This document shows positions 46,916-56,907 of a DNA stretch of 64,000 nt, one piece after another. Every line of letters begins with the position of its first letter. Positions within the stretch are counted from its first letter, which is position 1. Origin of the DNA: Methylococcales bacterium (GTDB lineage Bacteria > Pseudomonadota > Gammaproteobacteria > Methylococcales > Methylomonadaceae); contig JAGLDH010000063.1 in the NCBI GenBank assembly GCA_023145835.1, positions 1 through 64,000 of the forward strand, given 5' to 3'. The position numbers and the translations under genes are program-made. The notes beneath the pieces were generated by a model. The model did not search any database. It worked only from the letters and a program-made list of their open reading frames with translations, and was not told the origin of the DNA.

Positions 46916-47914
46916 ATGAATTACAAAGTCATTATTACAGGATCAGTAGGCTCTGGTAAATCTACCGCTGTAAATACCCTAACAAATAGAAATGCAATAC
47001 TCACGGATGCCACCGTATCAGAATCAGATAAACTTACTCTTCAACGCAAAGATACCACAACTGTGGCAATGGATTACGATGTCATAAAATTAAATACTGG
47101 TGACATGGTACACGTGTACGGAACACCTGGACAAGATCGTTTTGATTTTATGTGGGATATTCTGTCCAAAGGCGCAAGTGGAGTCATTATATTTTTAGAT
47201 ATGACCCGAAACTATCCTCTTCTGGATTTAAAGCATTACACATCTCGTTTCTCAGACTTAATTCATTCTTCTCGCCTAGTTGTTGGTTTGACTCATTCCG
47301 ATACACAAAAAAACCTCTCCATTGATGTTTATAAAGAATCCTTAAAAAGGATAAATATTGACGCAGATGTTATTCCTATTGATGCAAGAAAAAAGGGAGA
47401 TGTGACCCGGTTATTTCATGCTTTACTCAAGATACCTTATAAAAAAACGACAGGAACTGTAGCTCCTTTATTTAAAGCTAAGCAAGAAACAAAAAAAGAG
47501 GAATTATCCCCATCAACTCAAGTAAAATCAACGCTCAGTTTTCTAGATACTACAACAAACAAAACACTTAAACCAGAAAAGACTATCCACTTTTCTGACC
47601 ACATCTTGCAAGAAGTCACAAAGATAGAACATGTAACAGGTACTTCATTGACCACCTCAATGGGTGAATTATTACACTCTACAACCAATGATGAAGGGCT
47701 AGATGACTTTATTGCATTTTTATCAGGCCTAACACCTGAAATTGAAAAAAATTTAAACAAAGGAAAAATCAACCGAATAATGCTTCGTTCTCCAAAAGAA
47801 GATAATTTAACTGTTTTTGTAGAAAAAAAAGAAACATTAGGAGTGTCCTCTAACAGAACAAAATCAATTCAAGTTTTAAGTCAACAGATTGAAGATATAT
47901 TGCAATGGCTATAA
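46916..47914 (+). CDS. Ras-like small GTPase with C-terminal extension
   Basis: 332 aa from the ATG at 46916; an upstream TTG (46877) is unlikely. The G domain has a P-loop GSVGSGKST (residues 9-17), a switch-II region YGTPGQDRFDFMW and a THSD (126-129) in place of NKxD. This is the MglA/Rup-like bacterial GTPase pattern. After a linker, residues 265-330 (LDDFIAFLSGL, GKINRIMLRS, NLTVFVE) resemble the strand-rich part of a roadblock/LC7 fold. The next gene codes for a roadblock-like protein, the usual regulator of such GTPases. No Shine-Dalgarno is visible. A role in cell polarity or motility is inferred. Confidence 0.82.
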   Translation: MNYKVIITGSVGSGKSTAVNTLTNRNAILTDATVSESDKLTLQRKDTTTVAMDYDVIKLNTGDMVHVYGTPGQDRFDFMWDILSKGASGVIIFLDMTRNYPLLDLKHYTSRFSDLIHSSRLVVGLTHSDTQKNLSIDVYKESLKRINIDADVIPIDARKKGDVTRLFHALLKIPYKKTTGTVAPLFKAKQETKKEELSPSTQVKSTLSFLDTTTNKTLKPEKTIHFSDHILQEVTKIEHVTGTSLTTSMGELLHSTTNDEGLDDFIAFLSGLTPEIEKNLNKGKINRIMLRSPKEDNLTVFVEKKETLGVSSNRTKSIQVLSQQIEDILQWL

Positions 47915-47985
47915 TTTATCCACTTTTTGCCATAAATAATATCTACAATGCCCAAAAAACAATACCCAAAATATAAATTAAACAC

Positions 47986-48639
47986 ATGGTAGAAAATATT
48001 CTAGCAACGCTTGTCAGTCTAAAAGGAGTACAGCATGCCTGTCTTTATCGCGAAGACAAAGGCCTAATATCAAGCTTTCCAAAGAACAACCAAAAAACTG
48101 AAGCATTAGCACAAAAAATCGATCAAATATTTGCTGCATTACAAGCTACTGGTAAGTCCCATAATGAGTTATATTTTTCTGTTGAAAGCAATCTTCTTGC
48201 AGCCTACTTAATGTATGATTCCTATATTGCCATTTTATTAACTGATAAAAACATCAACTTTCCATTAGTTCGCATGGGAATTCGTTCAGCTTCATTAAAA
48301 ATAGCACACCATCTAGAATTAATTTCGGAAAAAGGCAATCCTTTAGCTGAAAAAAACAACATCAGCTCCTTTATAAAAGATAAAAAAATATTACGTAATG
48401 GATCAGCATCAGCTAATAAAGAATTAGAATCAATATTGAAAAAAATATTTGAGGAGCTTAATAATTACTTTGGCTCTGCAACAAAATTTATTTTTGAAGA
48501 TGCCCTGGTTCAATGGGAAGTTCATTACGTAATAAGCTGCGATAATATTCCTGAGCTCTGTAAAATATTAATAAAAGAAATGCGTACTATTAAGGAAAAA
48601 GAGGCTTTTTCTCAATTTGTAAACCGAATACTGCGGTAG
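47986..48639 (+). CDS. Roadblock/LC7-like protein, likely GTPase partner
   Basis: 217 aa. Residues 1-115 follow the roadblock/LC7 pattern (NILATLVSLKGVQHACLY, NELYFSVESNLLAAYLMYDSYIAILL). The C-terminal half (about 145-215) is a separate mainly helical segment (LESILKKIFEELNNYF). Roadblock proteins act as GAPs or effectors of MglA-like GTPases, and the gene lies 71 bp after the GTPase on the same strand. Similarity is judged by pattern only; the C-terminal half is not recognised. Confidence 0.7.
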   Translation: MVENILATLVSLKGVQHACLYREDKGLISSFPKNNQKTEALAQKIDQIFAALQATGKSHNELYFSVESNLLAAYLMYDSYIAILLTDKNINFPLVRMGIRSASLKIAHHLELISEKGNPLAEKNNISSFIKDKKILRNGSASANKELESILKKIFEELNNYFGSATKFIFEDALVQWEVHYVISCDNIPELCKILIKEMRTIKEKEAFSQFVNRILR

Positions 48640-49033
48640 CTTAAATTTTCTGTACGAATACAATATTATTAAGAAGATTCAGGATAAAGAACAGCAAACT
48701 TTTAGATCTAATCAATAACTCATCTAACTGCTTGCTAAATAACTCTATTACATCTCATTGCCCTTACTCCCCCTCTTTGTATCTTTCCAACCCAACATAC
48801 TCTATAGCATAGAATCAGTTGAAGAACTGGATCTAAGCATTTGTTAAGAACTAAAAACAATCACGTTATTAAGCCCAAGAGATGATAAATGAGCCATAAA
48901 ATCATATCAGAGTCTATAATTAATATTTTTATATCATCACTTAAAGAGAAGCTATTCTGGTATTGTGGTGGTATGTAAGCGTAGCAATTAATAGGGCTTA
49001 CAATATTCGCTTAATAATAGAAAAGGAAACCTT
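48640..49033. other. Intergenic region before the LysM gene
   Basis: About 390 bp, AT-rich. A 29-codon frame at 48889-48978 is noted but not called. A TATAAT box lies at 48915-48920 without a clear -35. GTAAGC/GCTTAC arms flank 48975-49001. No terminator was seen for the roadblock gene. Confidence 0.45.
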
Positions 49034-49849
49034 ATGAAGCAGCTACCAATAATTATAATCATCGGCTCAGTACTTTCTCATAATATTCAATTATCTCAAG
49101 CTAACCCTTTTGATTTATATATAGATACAATCAGAATGGAGAGCCATCAAAAAAGTATGAAATCAAATTTTTCAGATACTATCACTAACGAAGAGCCAAA
49201 ATCAGTAGAAGCACCAAAAATTTCTAAGGATAAAAACACCCTATCTAAAGTTATTACTTATCGCTTAGAACAAATACTGACTGGATCTTCAAGCAAAAAA
49301 ATAAAACAGAAAGAAATTACTCAGCTCATTTCCGCTGCTATTCATAAAGACCATAAAATCACAAATATTCAGAGAGCTTTTAAAAATGCATTAGTAGAGT
49401 TAAACAAGCAAACTAAACCCTTTATTAAGTCAGAATCACTAGCTTTTGCAAAAAAAACGATACATAGAGTAATTGAAACTAATAGGATTATTGCTCAAGA
49501 TAATCTAATTGCCCCTTACATAAAATCCCTTAATTCCGATGCTGATAATACATCACCTATTACTCAGGAAGAAACAATCATAGCTCCAATAACTAAAATG
49601 GTAATTACAAAAAAAAATAGCTCTCCAAGAGTAAGAACAATCGAGACAAATTTATCACAACCAACAGTTGAGTCTATTATTGTAAAAAAAGGTGACACTT
49701 TATACAACATTGCAAAAAGACTCTATGGATCTAAAGACTTATACCGACTATTATATAAAGCAAACCGAAGCACATTAAACACGCCTAATCAACTTAAGTT
49801 AGGCCAAGTTCTGATTGTTCCCCCTTTACCTTTTAAGGGTATTTTCTAA
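49034..49849 (+). CDS. Exported LysM-domain protein
   Basis: 271 aa. A signal peptide (about 1-23, ending IQLSQA) is followed by a low-complexity Lys/Thr-rich region to about residue 210 and a C-terminal LysM domain (about 217-264: VKKGDTLYNIAKRLYGSKDL ... GQVLIVPP). LysM binds peptidoglycan, so the protein is probably periplasmic or wall-bound. An AAAAGGAAA Shine-Dalgarno supports the ATG. No enzyme domain is seen. Its stop is 2 bp from the stop of the convergent gene. Confidence 0.87.
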   Translation: MKQLPIIIIIGSVLSHNIQLSQANPFDLYIDTIRMESHQKSMKSNFSDTITNEEPKSVEAPKISKDKNTLSKVITYRLEQILTGSSSKKIKQKEITQLISAAIHKDHKITNIQRAFKNALVELNKQTKPFIKSESLAFAKKTIHRVIETNRIIAQDNLIAPYIKSLNSDADNTSPITQEETIIAPITKMVITKKNSSPRVRTIETNLSQPTVESIIVKKGDTLYNIAKRLYGSKDLYRLLYKANRSTLNTPNQLKLGQVLIVPPLPFKGIF

Positions 49850-49851
49850 TT

Positions 49852-50328
49852 TCAATGGCAGAAGCTTAAAGAATTATTAATTCCTGGCTCCAAAACTCCA
49901 AAAAATCGACAACACTCAATATCCATTAGTTGAGCAAATAAATGATAGGCAGAATTGCTATTAGTAATAGGAAAACCAAGTACCCCAAAAGGAGAATAAT
50001 TTATATCTCTCTGATTTAAAAAAACAATCTGGCTTACTGCTTTATTCCAGCGATCCAATACGTCATCTTTATCACCCTCGTAAACAGTCATAAATTGCTG
50101 AGTCTTAGAAATAAAGGTTGGGTCATTTTCTACTGTTTTAAACTCATAAAAACCAAGCCGGTCTGAGAAAAAACCTATTGGCTTAAAACAGTTATTTTCC
50201 CTATCCGTTGCAAGACCATGTAATTGAGCAACAACATCCCTTCTATCATTACGCAATACCCAGAAATTATGAGATGCAACACTCATTAGATCGTAACTTC
50301 TTGCTTCTATAGAATATTTTTTTTTCAT
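49852..50328 (-). CDS. Conserved-looking protein of unknown function
   Basis: 158 aa, without signal peptide or TM. It has an early SHNFWVLRND ... AQLHGLATD block and a late FPITNSNSAYHLFAQLMDI block with a following CC pair. An early His and a late NSNS motif recall circularly permuted papain-like (NlpC/P60-type) hydrolases, but the nucleophile is not clear, so this is only a suggestion. The first ATG has no Shine-Dalgarno; M15 (50286) is an alternative. Single gene, convergent with the LysM gene. Confidence 0.65.
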   Translation of the reverse strand: MKKKYSIEARSYDLMSVASHNFWVLRNDRRDVVAQLHGLATDRENNCFKPIGFFSDRLGFYEFKTVENDPTFISKTQQFMTVYEGDKDDVLDRWNKAVSQIVFLNQRDINYSPFGVLGFPITNSNSAYHLFAQLMDIECCRFFGVLEPGINNSLSFCH

Positions 50329-50779
50329 ATAAGGGCGATTTAAAATTTCATTTATTAATGAATACCATTTTACCTAGAAAAACAACCTATTTAAAACAGT
50401 ACAAGTACTAATTAGAGCCTGCTCAGGAAGTATATTTAAGATGCTTCAAAAACAGATAAAATCATAAGTAGTTGTTTTGTTTGCATAATATTTATTATAA
50501 CGGGTGGTTTATAATAAATTACCAGTTATTCATAACACTAAAATTTAAAAAAGGTGCACGGGTTTTTGCATAACTCCTTCAAAAACCGTGCACTTAAAAC
50601 GCATTATTTTATTTTAAATATTTTTAAATCAATAAGATAGAGTTTCTGAGCAGACCCTAATTACTTTGGGATCTTATCTAAAGTAAAAAAATCACAATGT
50701 GTGGCATATCAGGAAATCTATCAATTCAAATATCTACAGCAAGTAGAGGTTAGCTGGCTTTGATATTTAGGTTTGTTAA
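50329..50779. other. Intergenic region between the orphan gene and the PqiA-like gene
   Basis: About 450 bp with no gene-sized ORF. It contains a strong hairpin at 50554-50593 (listed separately) and weak ATAAGAT/ATCTTAT arms near 50632-50674. Nothing else is seen. Confidence 0.5.
50554..50593 (-). terminator. Strong hairpin, probable terminator of the PqiA-like gene
   Basis: GTGCACGG(G)TTTTTG and CAAAAACCGTGCAC form a 14-bp stem with one bulged base. On the minus strand it is followed by CCTTTTTTAAATTTT, which fits an intrinsic terminator about 185 bp after the gene. Confidence 0.65.
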
Positions 50780-51391
50780 TTAAGGTTTGTTTGCTTGCTG
50801 TCTTTCCAGTAGTTGACTTGCAGCTATAGCCAGTAAACAATAACCTAAGAAAAAATAAAATCCGCTCTCTAGCGTGGCATGTAATTGGACGGCTCCAATA
50901 GATTGTTCATTTGCATTTACCATCAAAAAAGCAACCATAATAGCCATAACAAATACATCAGACATAGACCATTTACTTAGAAGGCTATTAATGTTCAACA
51001 AGCACTCTTTATCTTTTTCAGAAGTAAGTACTAGCGATAATAAAGAGAGAACTATCTTAACTAAGGGGATAACTACTCCAAATAAACCAATTATCACCCC
51101 TATAACAGGATGATCATGAGAAATTAATTCACTCATTGTGCTTAATAAACTACGAGTAGATTCAAAAACTTGAACAGAGCCTTCAAGACTAAGTTGCTGC
51201 ATAATAGTTTGCAACATACTTTGTACAAATCCATTACCCTGTTCCGTAGAAGGAACTAGAACCGAAGTTGCTAAGTTAAGCATTTCTTGTTTGTTGATCG
51301 TTGCCTTAACAGACATTAACGGTTGAGTTATCCCTGGAATTAAGGCAATAACAGATAAAATAAATAAAGCTATTGGAATATGTTTTTTCAT
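50780..51391 (-). CDS. PqiA-like (paraquat-inducible protein A) membrane protein
   Basis: 203 aa from the ATG at 51391 (MKKHIPIALF); an upstream GTG (51424) adds 11 residues and is less likely. Four membrane helices (about 5-24, 91-115, 136-155 and 166-183) and the PqiA motif KWSMSDVFVMAIMVAFL are present. It lacks the N-terminal Cys zinc motif and second half of full PqiA. PqiA proteins work with MCE proteins in membrane lipid transport; no MCE gene is nearby. Poor Shine-Dalgarno. Confidence 0.82.
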   Translation of the reverse strand: MKKHIPIALFILSVIALIPGITQPLMSVKATINKQEMLNLATSVLVPSTEQGNGFVQSMLQTIMQQLSLEGSVQVFESTRSLLSTMSELISHDHPVIGVIIGLFGVVIPLVKIVLSLLSLVLTSEKDKECLLNINSLLSKWSMSDVFVMAIMVAFLMVNANEQSIGAVQLHATLESGFYFFLGYCLLAIAASQLLERQQANKP

Positions 51392-51524
51392 ACAACTAAG
51401 TCTAACATTTATTAAAAGCGACACTCAGTACAAAATAATTAACATGCTTCTTTCTTGCTTTAGTTAGATTGAGATGCTATATATTGGATTCACAATTTAT
51501 TTTTTAATTAGTCCGGAGAGAATA

Positions 51525-51728
51525 ATGTCTATCGCAAGAGTCACAGAAATCATTGCTAGTTCAACAAAAAGTTTCGATGATGCAATGGAAAAAGGAATTA
51601 AAAGAGCCTCAAAAACGATTAGAAATATTGAAGGTGCTTGGATACAGGATCAAAAAGTTATCGTCAAAAAAGGTAAAATTTCAGAATACCGAGTCAGTAT
51701 GAAATTAAGTTTTATTCTCGATGATTAA
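51525..51728 (+). CDS. Dodecin
   Basis: 67 aa from the ATG at 51525 with a GGAGAG Shine-Dalgarno. It matches dodecin throughout: VTEIIASSTKSFDDAMEKGI, then the central GAWIQDQKVIVKKGKI and EYRVSMKLSFIL strands. The family assembles into dodecamers that bind flavin or coenzyme A. It is a single-gene unit with a shared terminator after it. Confidence 0.93.
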   Translation: MSIARVTEIIASSTKSFDDAMEKGIKRASKTIRNIEGAWIQDQKVIVKKGKISEYRVSMKLSFILDD

Positions 51729-51743
51729 AAGATTTTAAAATCA

Positions 51744-51775
51744 CTAGGCAAGAAATTCTATATTTGATTGCCTAG
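51744..51775. terminator. Bidirectional terminator between dodecin and mscL
   Basis: CTAGGCAA and TTGCCTAG form a perfect 8-bp stem around a 16-nt loop, followed by GTCTTTATATTT on the plus strand. It sits between convergent genes. Confidence 0.6.
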
Positions 51776-51890
51776 AGTCTTTATATTTATTTTGTGTAAT
51801 CACGGATGAAGATTTAAAACGAGTTGGTTATTATCGGAAATAACCTACCAAATAGAAATCTGGATCCGAGATCACGAAAAATATATTTAC

Positions 51891-52289
51891 TTATTTTTTT
51901 AGTAAGTCTCTAATTTCAGTCAATAACACTTCTTCATTTGATGGTGCTGGATCTTCCTCTGGTGCAGCCTCTTCCTCTTTTTTCATATTATTCATCACTT
52001 TTACCGCCATAAAAATAGCCATAGCGACAATGATAAAATCAACGATAGTTTGAACGAAGGCTCCATATTTAATGGCAACGGCAGGAATTTCTCCAGCAGC
52101 TTCCTGTATCGTGACGGAAAGATCAGTAAAATCAACACCTCCCATCATGACACCAATTGGAGGCATAATAATATCCTTAACAAAGGATGAAACTATTTTT
52201 CCAAAAGCAGCTCCAACAATAATACCAACTGCCATATCGACAACATTGCCTTGAACTGCAAACTCTTTAAACTCAGACATCATTCCCAT
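51891..52289 (-). CDS. mscL: Large-conductance mechanosensitive channel MscL
   Basis: 132 aa with two TM helices (about 15-45 and 70-95). The signature [20 protein letters not shown] and the acidic C-terminal helix ending [11 protein letters not shown] are typical. It opens under hypo-osmotic shock. Single gene, convergent with dodecin. Confidence 0.97.
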   Translation of the reverse strand: MGMMSEFKEFAVQGNVVDMAVGIIVGAAFGKIVSSFVKDIIMPPIGVMMGGVDFTDLSVTIQEAAGEIPAVAIKYGAFVQTIVDFIIVAMAIFMAVKVMNNMKKEEEAAPEEDPAPSNEEVLLTEIRDLLKK

Positions 52290-52397
52290 TCTTTATTTCC
52301 TCATATTAATGTAATTAAATAAAACTCTAAGCTACGTGAAGTATAGAGAATACTGCATAAACCACAATATTTAAAGTTATTTCCGTATTCATTATTG

Positions 52398-54071
52398 TTA
52401 GAACAACCCAGTAATTACGCCATCATCTGTAATATCAATTCGTTCAGCTGCTGGTTTTTTAGGCAAACCAGGCATTGTCATCATATTTCCAGCAATGGCA
52501 ACGATAAAACCGGCTCCATTAGCTAGCCTTACCTCACTAATTTCAACAGTATGTCCAGAAGGAGCTCCTTTAATTGTAGGGTCAGTCGAGAAAGACATTT
52601 GAGTTTTTGCCATACAAACAGGAAATTTCCCATATTTTTCTTGAAGTACTTCAATTTCTCCCCGTACTTTTGGACTAGCTGTTATGTTAGCAGCACCATA
52701 TAACTTAGTTGAAATCGTTTCCATCTTTTCCCAAAGAGGTAAGTTTTCATCATAAACATAACTAAATCCTGGCTCACGATTATCCACTACATTAAGGACT
52801 TCTTTAGCCAATTCTTCCGCTCCAGCACCACCTTCTGCCCAATGTTTTGATACTACACACGTTACACCTAGTGCTTCACATTTTTCTTTTAATAATGAGA
52901 TTTCTGCATCACTATCAAAAGTAAAATGATTGATACAAACGACACAAGGAAGACCATAGTTATTATTAATATTATTCAAATGGCGCTCTAAATTTACAAA
53001 ACCTTTTTCTAAAGCAGCGATGTTTTCATTATTTAAATCATCCTTTGCAACTCCACCATGGAATTTCAATGCTCTGACTGTTGCCACCAAAACAACGGCT
53101 GATGGTTTTAACCCAGACATACGACACTTGATATCAATAAATTTTTCAGCACCTAAATCCGCACCAAAACCAGCTTCTGTTACTGCATAATCAGCTAACT
53201 TTAATGCTGTTTTTGTTGCTGTCACTGTATTGCAACCATGAGCAATATTGGCAAAAGGTCCTCCATGAATAATAGCAATATTATTTTCCAACGTTTGTAC
53301 AAAATTAGGTTTAATAGCATCTTTTAATAACGCGGCCATTGATCCCTGCGCGCTTAAGTCACTCGCATAAACGGGGGTTACTCTGTCAGTTTTATAGGCT
53401 ACAACAATTCGACCTAAACGTTCTTTTAAGTCAGCACGATTAGTTGCTAAACATAATATTGCCATAATTTCTGACGCAACCACTATATCGTAGCCTTCTT
53501 CACGCAGATATCCATTAGCTGGCCCACCCTGTCCAACAGTGATTTTACGTAATGCACGATCATTCATATCCACCACACGTTTCCATTGGATCCGTCTGGA
53601 ATCTATTTCTAATTCATTACCATGGTTAATATGATTATCAATCATGGCAGCAAGCAAATTATGTGCAACGCCAATAGCATGAAAGTCCCCTGTAAAATGC
53701 AGGTTTATGTCTTCCATCGGAACAACCTGAGAGTATCCACCTCCTGCAGCGCCTCCTTTCATTCCAAAACAAGGGCCTAATGAAGGCTCACGCAAGCACA
53801 TCATCGTTTTTTTACCCAAGCGGTTCATTGCATCACCCAGCCCAACAGTGGTCGTTGTCTTTCCTTCTCCTGCTGGAGTGGGACTTATAGCTGTCACCAA
53901 AATTAATTTACCATCTTGTTGTTTTGTTAAGCTATTAATATATTCTAATGAAACTTTGGCTTTGTAATGTCCATATGGATCCATATGTTCAGCTGGGATA
54001 CCAAATTTTTCTTCAACTAACCCAATAATAGGTTTCATTTCCGCTTTTTGGGCGATTTCAATATCAGACAT
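52398..54071 (-). CDS. fhs: Formate-tetrahydrofolate ligase
   Basis: 557 aa. The ATP site is [18 protein letters not shown], with the family blocks [19 protein letters not shown] and [11 protein letters not shown]. It makes 10-formyl-THF from formate and ATP. With glyA, gckA and mtdA just upstream on the same strand it forms a C1/serine-cycle group. An AGGAGG Shine-Dalgarno is seen. A terminator and a REP-like hairpin separate it from glyA, so it probably has its own promoter. Confidence 0.97.
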   Translation of the reverse strand: MSDIEIAQKAEMKPIIGLVEEKFGIPAEHMDPYGHYKAKVSLEYINSLTKQQDGKLILVTAISPTPAGEGKTTTTVGLGDAMNRLGKKTMMCLREPSLGPCFGMKGGAAGGGYSQVVPMEDINLHFTGDFHAIGVAHNLLAAMIDNHINHGNELEIDSRRIQWKRVVDMNDRALRKITVGQGGPANGYLREEGYDIVVASEIMAILCLATNRADLKERLGRIVVAYKTDRVTPVYASDLSAQGSMAALLKDAIKPNFVQTLENNIAIIHGGPFANIAHGCNTVTATKTALKLADYAVTEAGFGADLGAEKFIDIKCRMSGLKPSAVVLVATVRALKFHGGVAKDDLNNENIAALEKGFVNLERHLNNINNNYGLPCVVCINHFTFDSDAEISLLKEKCEALGVTCVVSKHWAEGGAGAEELAKEVLNVVDNREPGFSYVYDENLPLWEKMETISTKLYGAANITASPKVRGEIEVLQEKYGKFPVCMAKTQMSFSTDPTIKGAPSGHTVEISEVRLANGAGFIVAIAGNMMTMPGLPKKPAAERIDITDDGVITGLF

Positions 54072-54101
54072 TAAAGCCTCCTGTGAGAATCAATTAAACG
54101 C

Positions 54102-54138
54102 AAAAAGCCTGATCCATTATGCTAATGAAACAGGCTTT
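54102..54138 (-). terminator. Intrinsic terminator between glyA and fhs
   Basis: On the minus strand AAAGCCTG and CAGGCTTTTT flank a 19-nt loop and end in a T-run, about 100 bp after the glyA stop. Confidence 0.75.
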
Positions 54139-54171
54139 GTAGGGTGGAAATGCGAAAGCACATCCGCCTTA
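54139..54171. repeat. REP-like extragenic palindrome
   Basis: GTAGGGTGGAAATGCGAAAG continues to ACATCCGCC; GGTGGA pairs with TCCGCC and TGC with GCA around a GAAA loop. This resembles the GTAGGGTGGAT-type dispersed palindromes common in gammaproteobacterial genomes. Confidence 0.6.
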
Positions 54172-54241
54172 TAAATAGGATAATAGGTAAAGATTTAAAT
54201 ACAATGATGTAAAATAATACTCCTTTTATCCTACCTATACT

Positions 54242-55501
54242 TTATTCGTCGCTATAAACAGGAAAACGAGAACAAAGTAAACTAACCTTTTCACGAACTG
54301 AATCGATGACTCGATGATCATTCATGTTTTCCATAACGTCGCACATAAGATGAGCAATTTCAGACATCTGTGCTTCTTTAAACCCACGTGAAGTCGGTGC
54401 CGGTGTACCCACTCGAATACCACTTGTCACAAAGGGTGATTCAGGATCATTAGGTACCGCATTTTTATTAACTGTAATATTTGCTTTACTCAATGCGGCA
54501 TCAGCTGCTTTCCCAGTAATTCCTTTAGGGATTAATGAAACTAACATCAAGTGATTATCCGTACCACCCGAAACAACATCAAATCCTCGGTTAATAAAAA
54601 CCTCTGCCATTGCTTTAGCATTATTAAGTACTTGTTGTTGGTAAATAGCAAATTCTGGTTGCATCGCTTCTTTAAAGGCAACCGCTTTGGCAGCAATCAC
54701 GTGCATTAATGGTCCACCCTGAATACCTGGAAATATATTAGAGTTAAATTTTTTCTCTAATTCAGGATTACTTTTACAAATAATGAAACCACCCCTGGGT
54801 CCACGTAATGATTTATGTGTGGTACTAGTCACTACATCAGCAAAAGGGACAGGATTAGGGTATAAACCCGCAGCGACTAAACCAGCGACATGCGCCATAT
54901 CAACAAATAGATAAGCACCCACTTTATCAGCAATATCTCTAAATCTTTCCCAGTCCCAAATTCTAGAATAAGCAGAAAAACCTGCAACAATCATTTTAGG
55001 TTTATGTTCAAGAGCTAATGCTTCAACTTGATCATAATCAATTTCACCTGTTTTTGGATGCAACCCATATTGGATTGAATTATAGATTTTTCCAGAAAAG
55101 TTTGGCTTAGCGCCATGCGTCAAATGCCCTCCATCAGCAAGACTTAAACCCAAAATAGTATCACCTGGTTGAACTAATGCCATATAGACAGCCATATTAG
55201 CTTGCGACCCTGAATGGGGTTGCACATTAGCATACTCAGCTCCGTATAAGTCTTTTAGTCGATCAATCGCCAACTGTTCAGCTTTATCAACATATTCACA
55301 TCCACCATAATAGCGTTTAGCCGGATAGCCTTCTGCATACTTATTCGTTAGACAAGAACCTTGTGCTTCCATAACTCGAGGGCTGGTGTAATTTTCTGAT
55401 GCAATCAGCTCAATATGATCCTCTTGACGATGACGTTCTTCCTCCATTGCTTTAAAGAGCTCATCATCAAAACCTGCTATGGTCATGGATTTTTTAAACA
55501 T
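54242..55501 (-). CDS. glyA: Serine hydroxymethyltransferase
   Basis: 419 aa. The PLP lysine lies in [29 protein letters not shown] and the [18 protein letters not shown] block are diagnostic. It joins glycine and methylene-THF to make serine, the entry step of the serine cycle. A GGAGA Shine-Dalgarno precedes the ATG. It follows gckA by 21 bp. Confidence 0.98.
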   Translation of the reverse strand: MFKKSMTIAGFDDELFKAMEEERHRQEDHIELIASENYTSPRVMEAQGSCLTNKYAEGYPAKRYYGGCEYVDKAEQLAIDRLKDLYGAEYANVQPHSGSQANMAVYMALVQPGDTILGLSLADGGHLTHGAKPNFSGKIYNSIQYGLHPKTGEIDYDQVEALALEHKPKMIVAGFSAYSRIWDWERFRDIADKVGAYLFVDMAHVAGLVAAGLYPNPVPFADVVTSTTHKSLRGPRGGFIICKSNPELEKKFNSNIFPGIQGGPLMHVIAAKAVAFKEAMQPEFAIYQQQVLNNAKAMAEVFINRGFDVVSGGTDNHLMLVSLIPKGITGKAADAALSKANITVNKNAVPNDPESPFVTSGIRVGTPAPTSRGFKEAQMSEIAHLMCDVMENMNDHRVIDSVREKVSLLCSRFPVYSDE

Positions 55502-55522
55502 GGTATCTCCTGTAAATAATTA

Positions 55523-56890
55523 TTATTCCGGTTGAATAAGTAGTATTTGTAAATCGGCAACGTTAGTACCGGTTGCCCCAGTCATTACCAAACCTTGTGC
55601 TTCTTTTAGTGCTGTATATGAATCGTTATCTTTTAAGCTATTTTCTGGGTTTATACCTGCAACCATCATTCGAGAGTAAGTTCCTGAATCGACAATCCCT
55701 CCCGCAGCATCTGTCGGCCCATCTCGACCATCAGTTCCACCACTCAAAAACATCCATTTTCCTTTTAAATCGTATTGTTTGGCTACAATAGAAAAAGCAA
55801 GAGCCATCTCCTGGCTTCGACCACCTTGTCCAGTACCTTTAAGAGTCACTGTTGTTTCTCCACCCGCCAATATAGCAATAGGATGAAGTAAACCATCTCC
55901 AATTCGATTCTTAGTATATAGTACTAATTGTTCTGCGATTTCTCTTGCTTCACCACATAACTGCCGACTAAATACATCAACTTCAAAGCCATTTTTTTTA
56001 GCTATTTCTATCAATACATTAAGACTAATCGTGTTACTACCCACTAAAGTATAATTTGTTTTCTTAAAACAAACATCATTCTGTTTGGGTGTTTCTCTTC
56101 GACATCCTTGCTCTCCTTCTTCGAGAAATTGCTTAACATTTTGAGGTATATCATCCCAAATGTTTTTTTTCTTAAGTATAAGTATAGCGTCTGAAAAAGA
56201 GGTATTATCCGGTACCGTAGGACCACTTGCAATAGCACTTAAATCGTCACCTAAGACATCAGAGAGAATCAATCCATGCAATTCAGCTGGTAACGCCTGC
56301 CTCGCCAACTGACCGCCTTTTATTTGTGAAAGATGTTTTCTAACACAATTAATTTGATTAATATTCGCGCCACTTGCTAGCAACAAATCAGTTGTAGCAA
56401 TTTTATCATCAAGTGTAATTCCCCTGACTGGAAAAGGAATTAAGGCTGATCCACCACCAGAAACTAAAACTAGAACCACTTCGTTTTCTTTAGTTTTTTT
56501 AAGCTTTTCAGCAATTGCTTCCGCCGATTTTTGACCTGCTAAATCAGGCAAAGGGTGTCCTGCACCGATCACTTCACAATCTTTTAAGACGGTTACATTT
56601 TCATAGTTTGTTACCACAATTGGCTTGCTTGCTAAATAACCCTGTGGAATAATTTCTATCGCTGCTTCCGTCATATGGCAAGCCGCTTTTCCAAAAGCAA
56701 TTAAGTGTATCTTTGGCCAACATACAATTCGTTTTTCTTTATTACCCAGAAAGCCCAAGGTGATTTTTAATTTATTATCAGTTATTTCCAGACTGTTTTT
56801 TACAGCAAAATATGGATCAGCAGCATTAATTCCAGCTTGAAAAAGTTGAAGAGCATTTTGTCGCAATAAATCAATTGATCCAGTATCCAT
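55523..56890 (-). CDS. gckA: Glycerate 2-kinase (MOFRL family)
   Basis: 455 aa. The N-terminal DUF4147 half includes AFGKAACHMTEAA, GAGHPLPDLAGQKSAEA and LVSGGGSALIPFP. The C-terminal MOFRL half ends with GQGGRSQEMALAF, FLSGGTDGRDGPTDAAGGIV and NDSYTAL. It phosphorylates glycerate to 2-phosphoglycerate, the serine-cycle step feeding PEP. It lies 17 bp after mtdA. Confidence 0.94.
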   Translation of the reverse strand: MDTGSIDLLRQNALQLFQAGINAADPYFAVKNSLEITDNKLKITLGFLGNKEKRIVCWPKIHLIAFGKAACHMTEAAIEIIPQGYLASKPIVVTNYENVTVLKDCEVIGAGHPLPDLAGQKSAEAIAEKLKKTKENEVVLVLVSGGGSALIPFPVRGITLDDKIATTDLLLASGANINQINCVRKHLSQIKGGQLARQALPAELHGLILSDVLGDDLSAIASGPTVPDNTSFSDAILILKKKNIWDDIPQNVKQFLEEGEQGCRRETPKQNDVCFKKTNYTLVGSNTISLNVLIEIAKKNGFEVDVFSRQLCGEAREIAEQLVLYTKNRIGDGLLHPIAILAGGETTVTLKGTGQGGRSQEMALAFSIVAKQYDLKGKWMFLSGGTDGRDGPTDAAGGIVDSGTYSRMMVAGINPENSLKDNDSYTALKEAQGLVMTGATGTNVADLQILLIQPE

Positions 56891-56907
56891 GCGGGTAAAA
56901 TAACTGT

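Noticed and set aside
48889-48978. 29-aa plus-strand ORF with a GAGATG sequence upstream
   Set aside because: Too short and without a pattern; in AT-rich DNA such a frame occurs by chance. Conservation would be needed.
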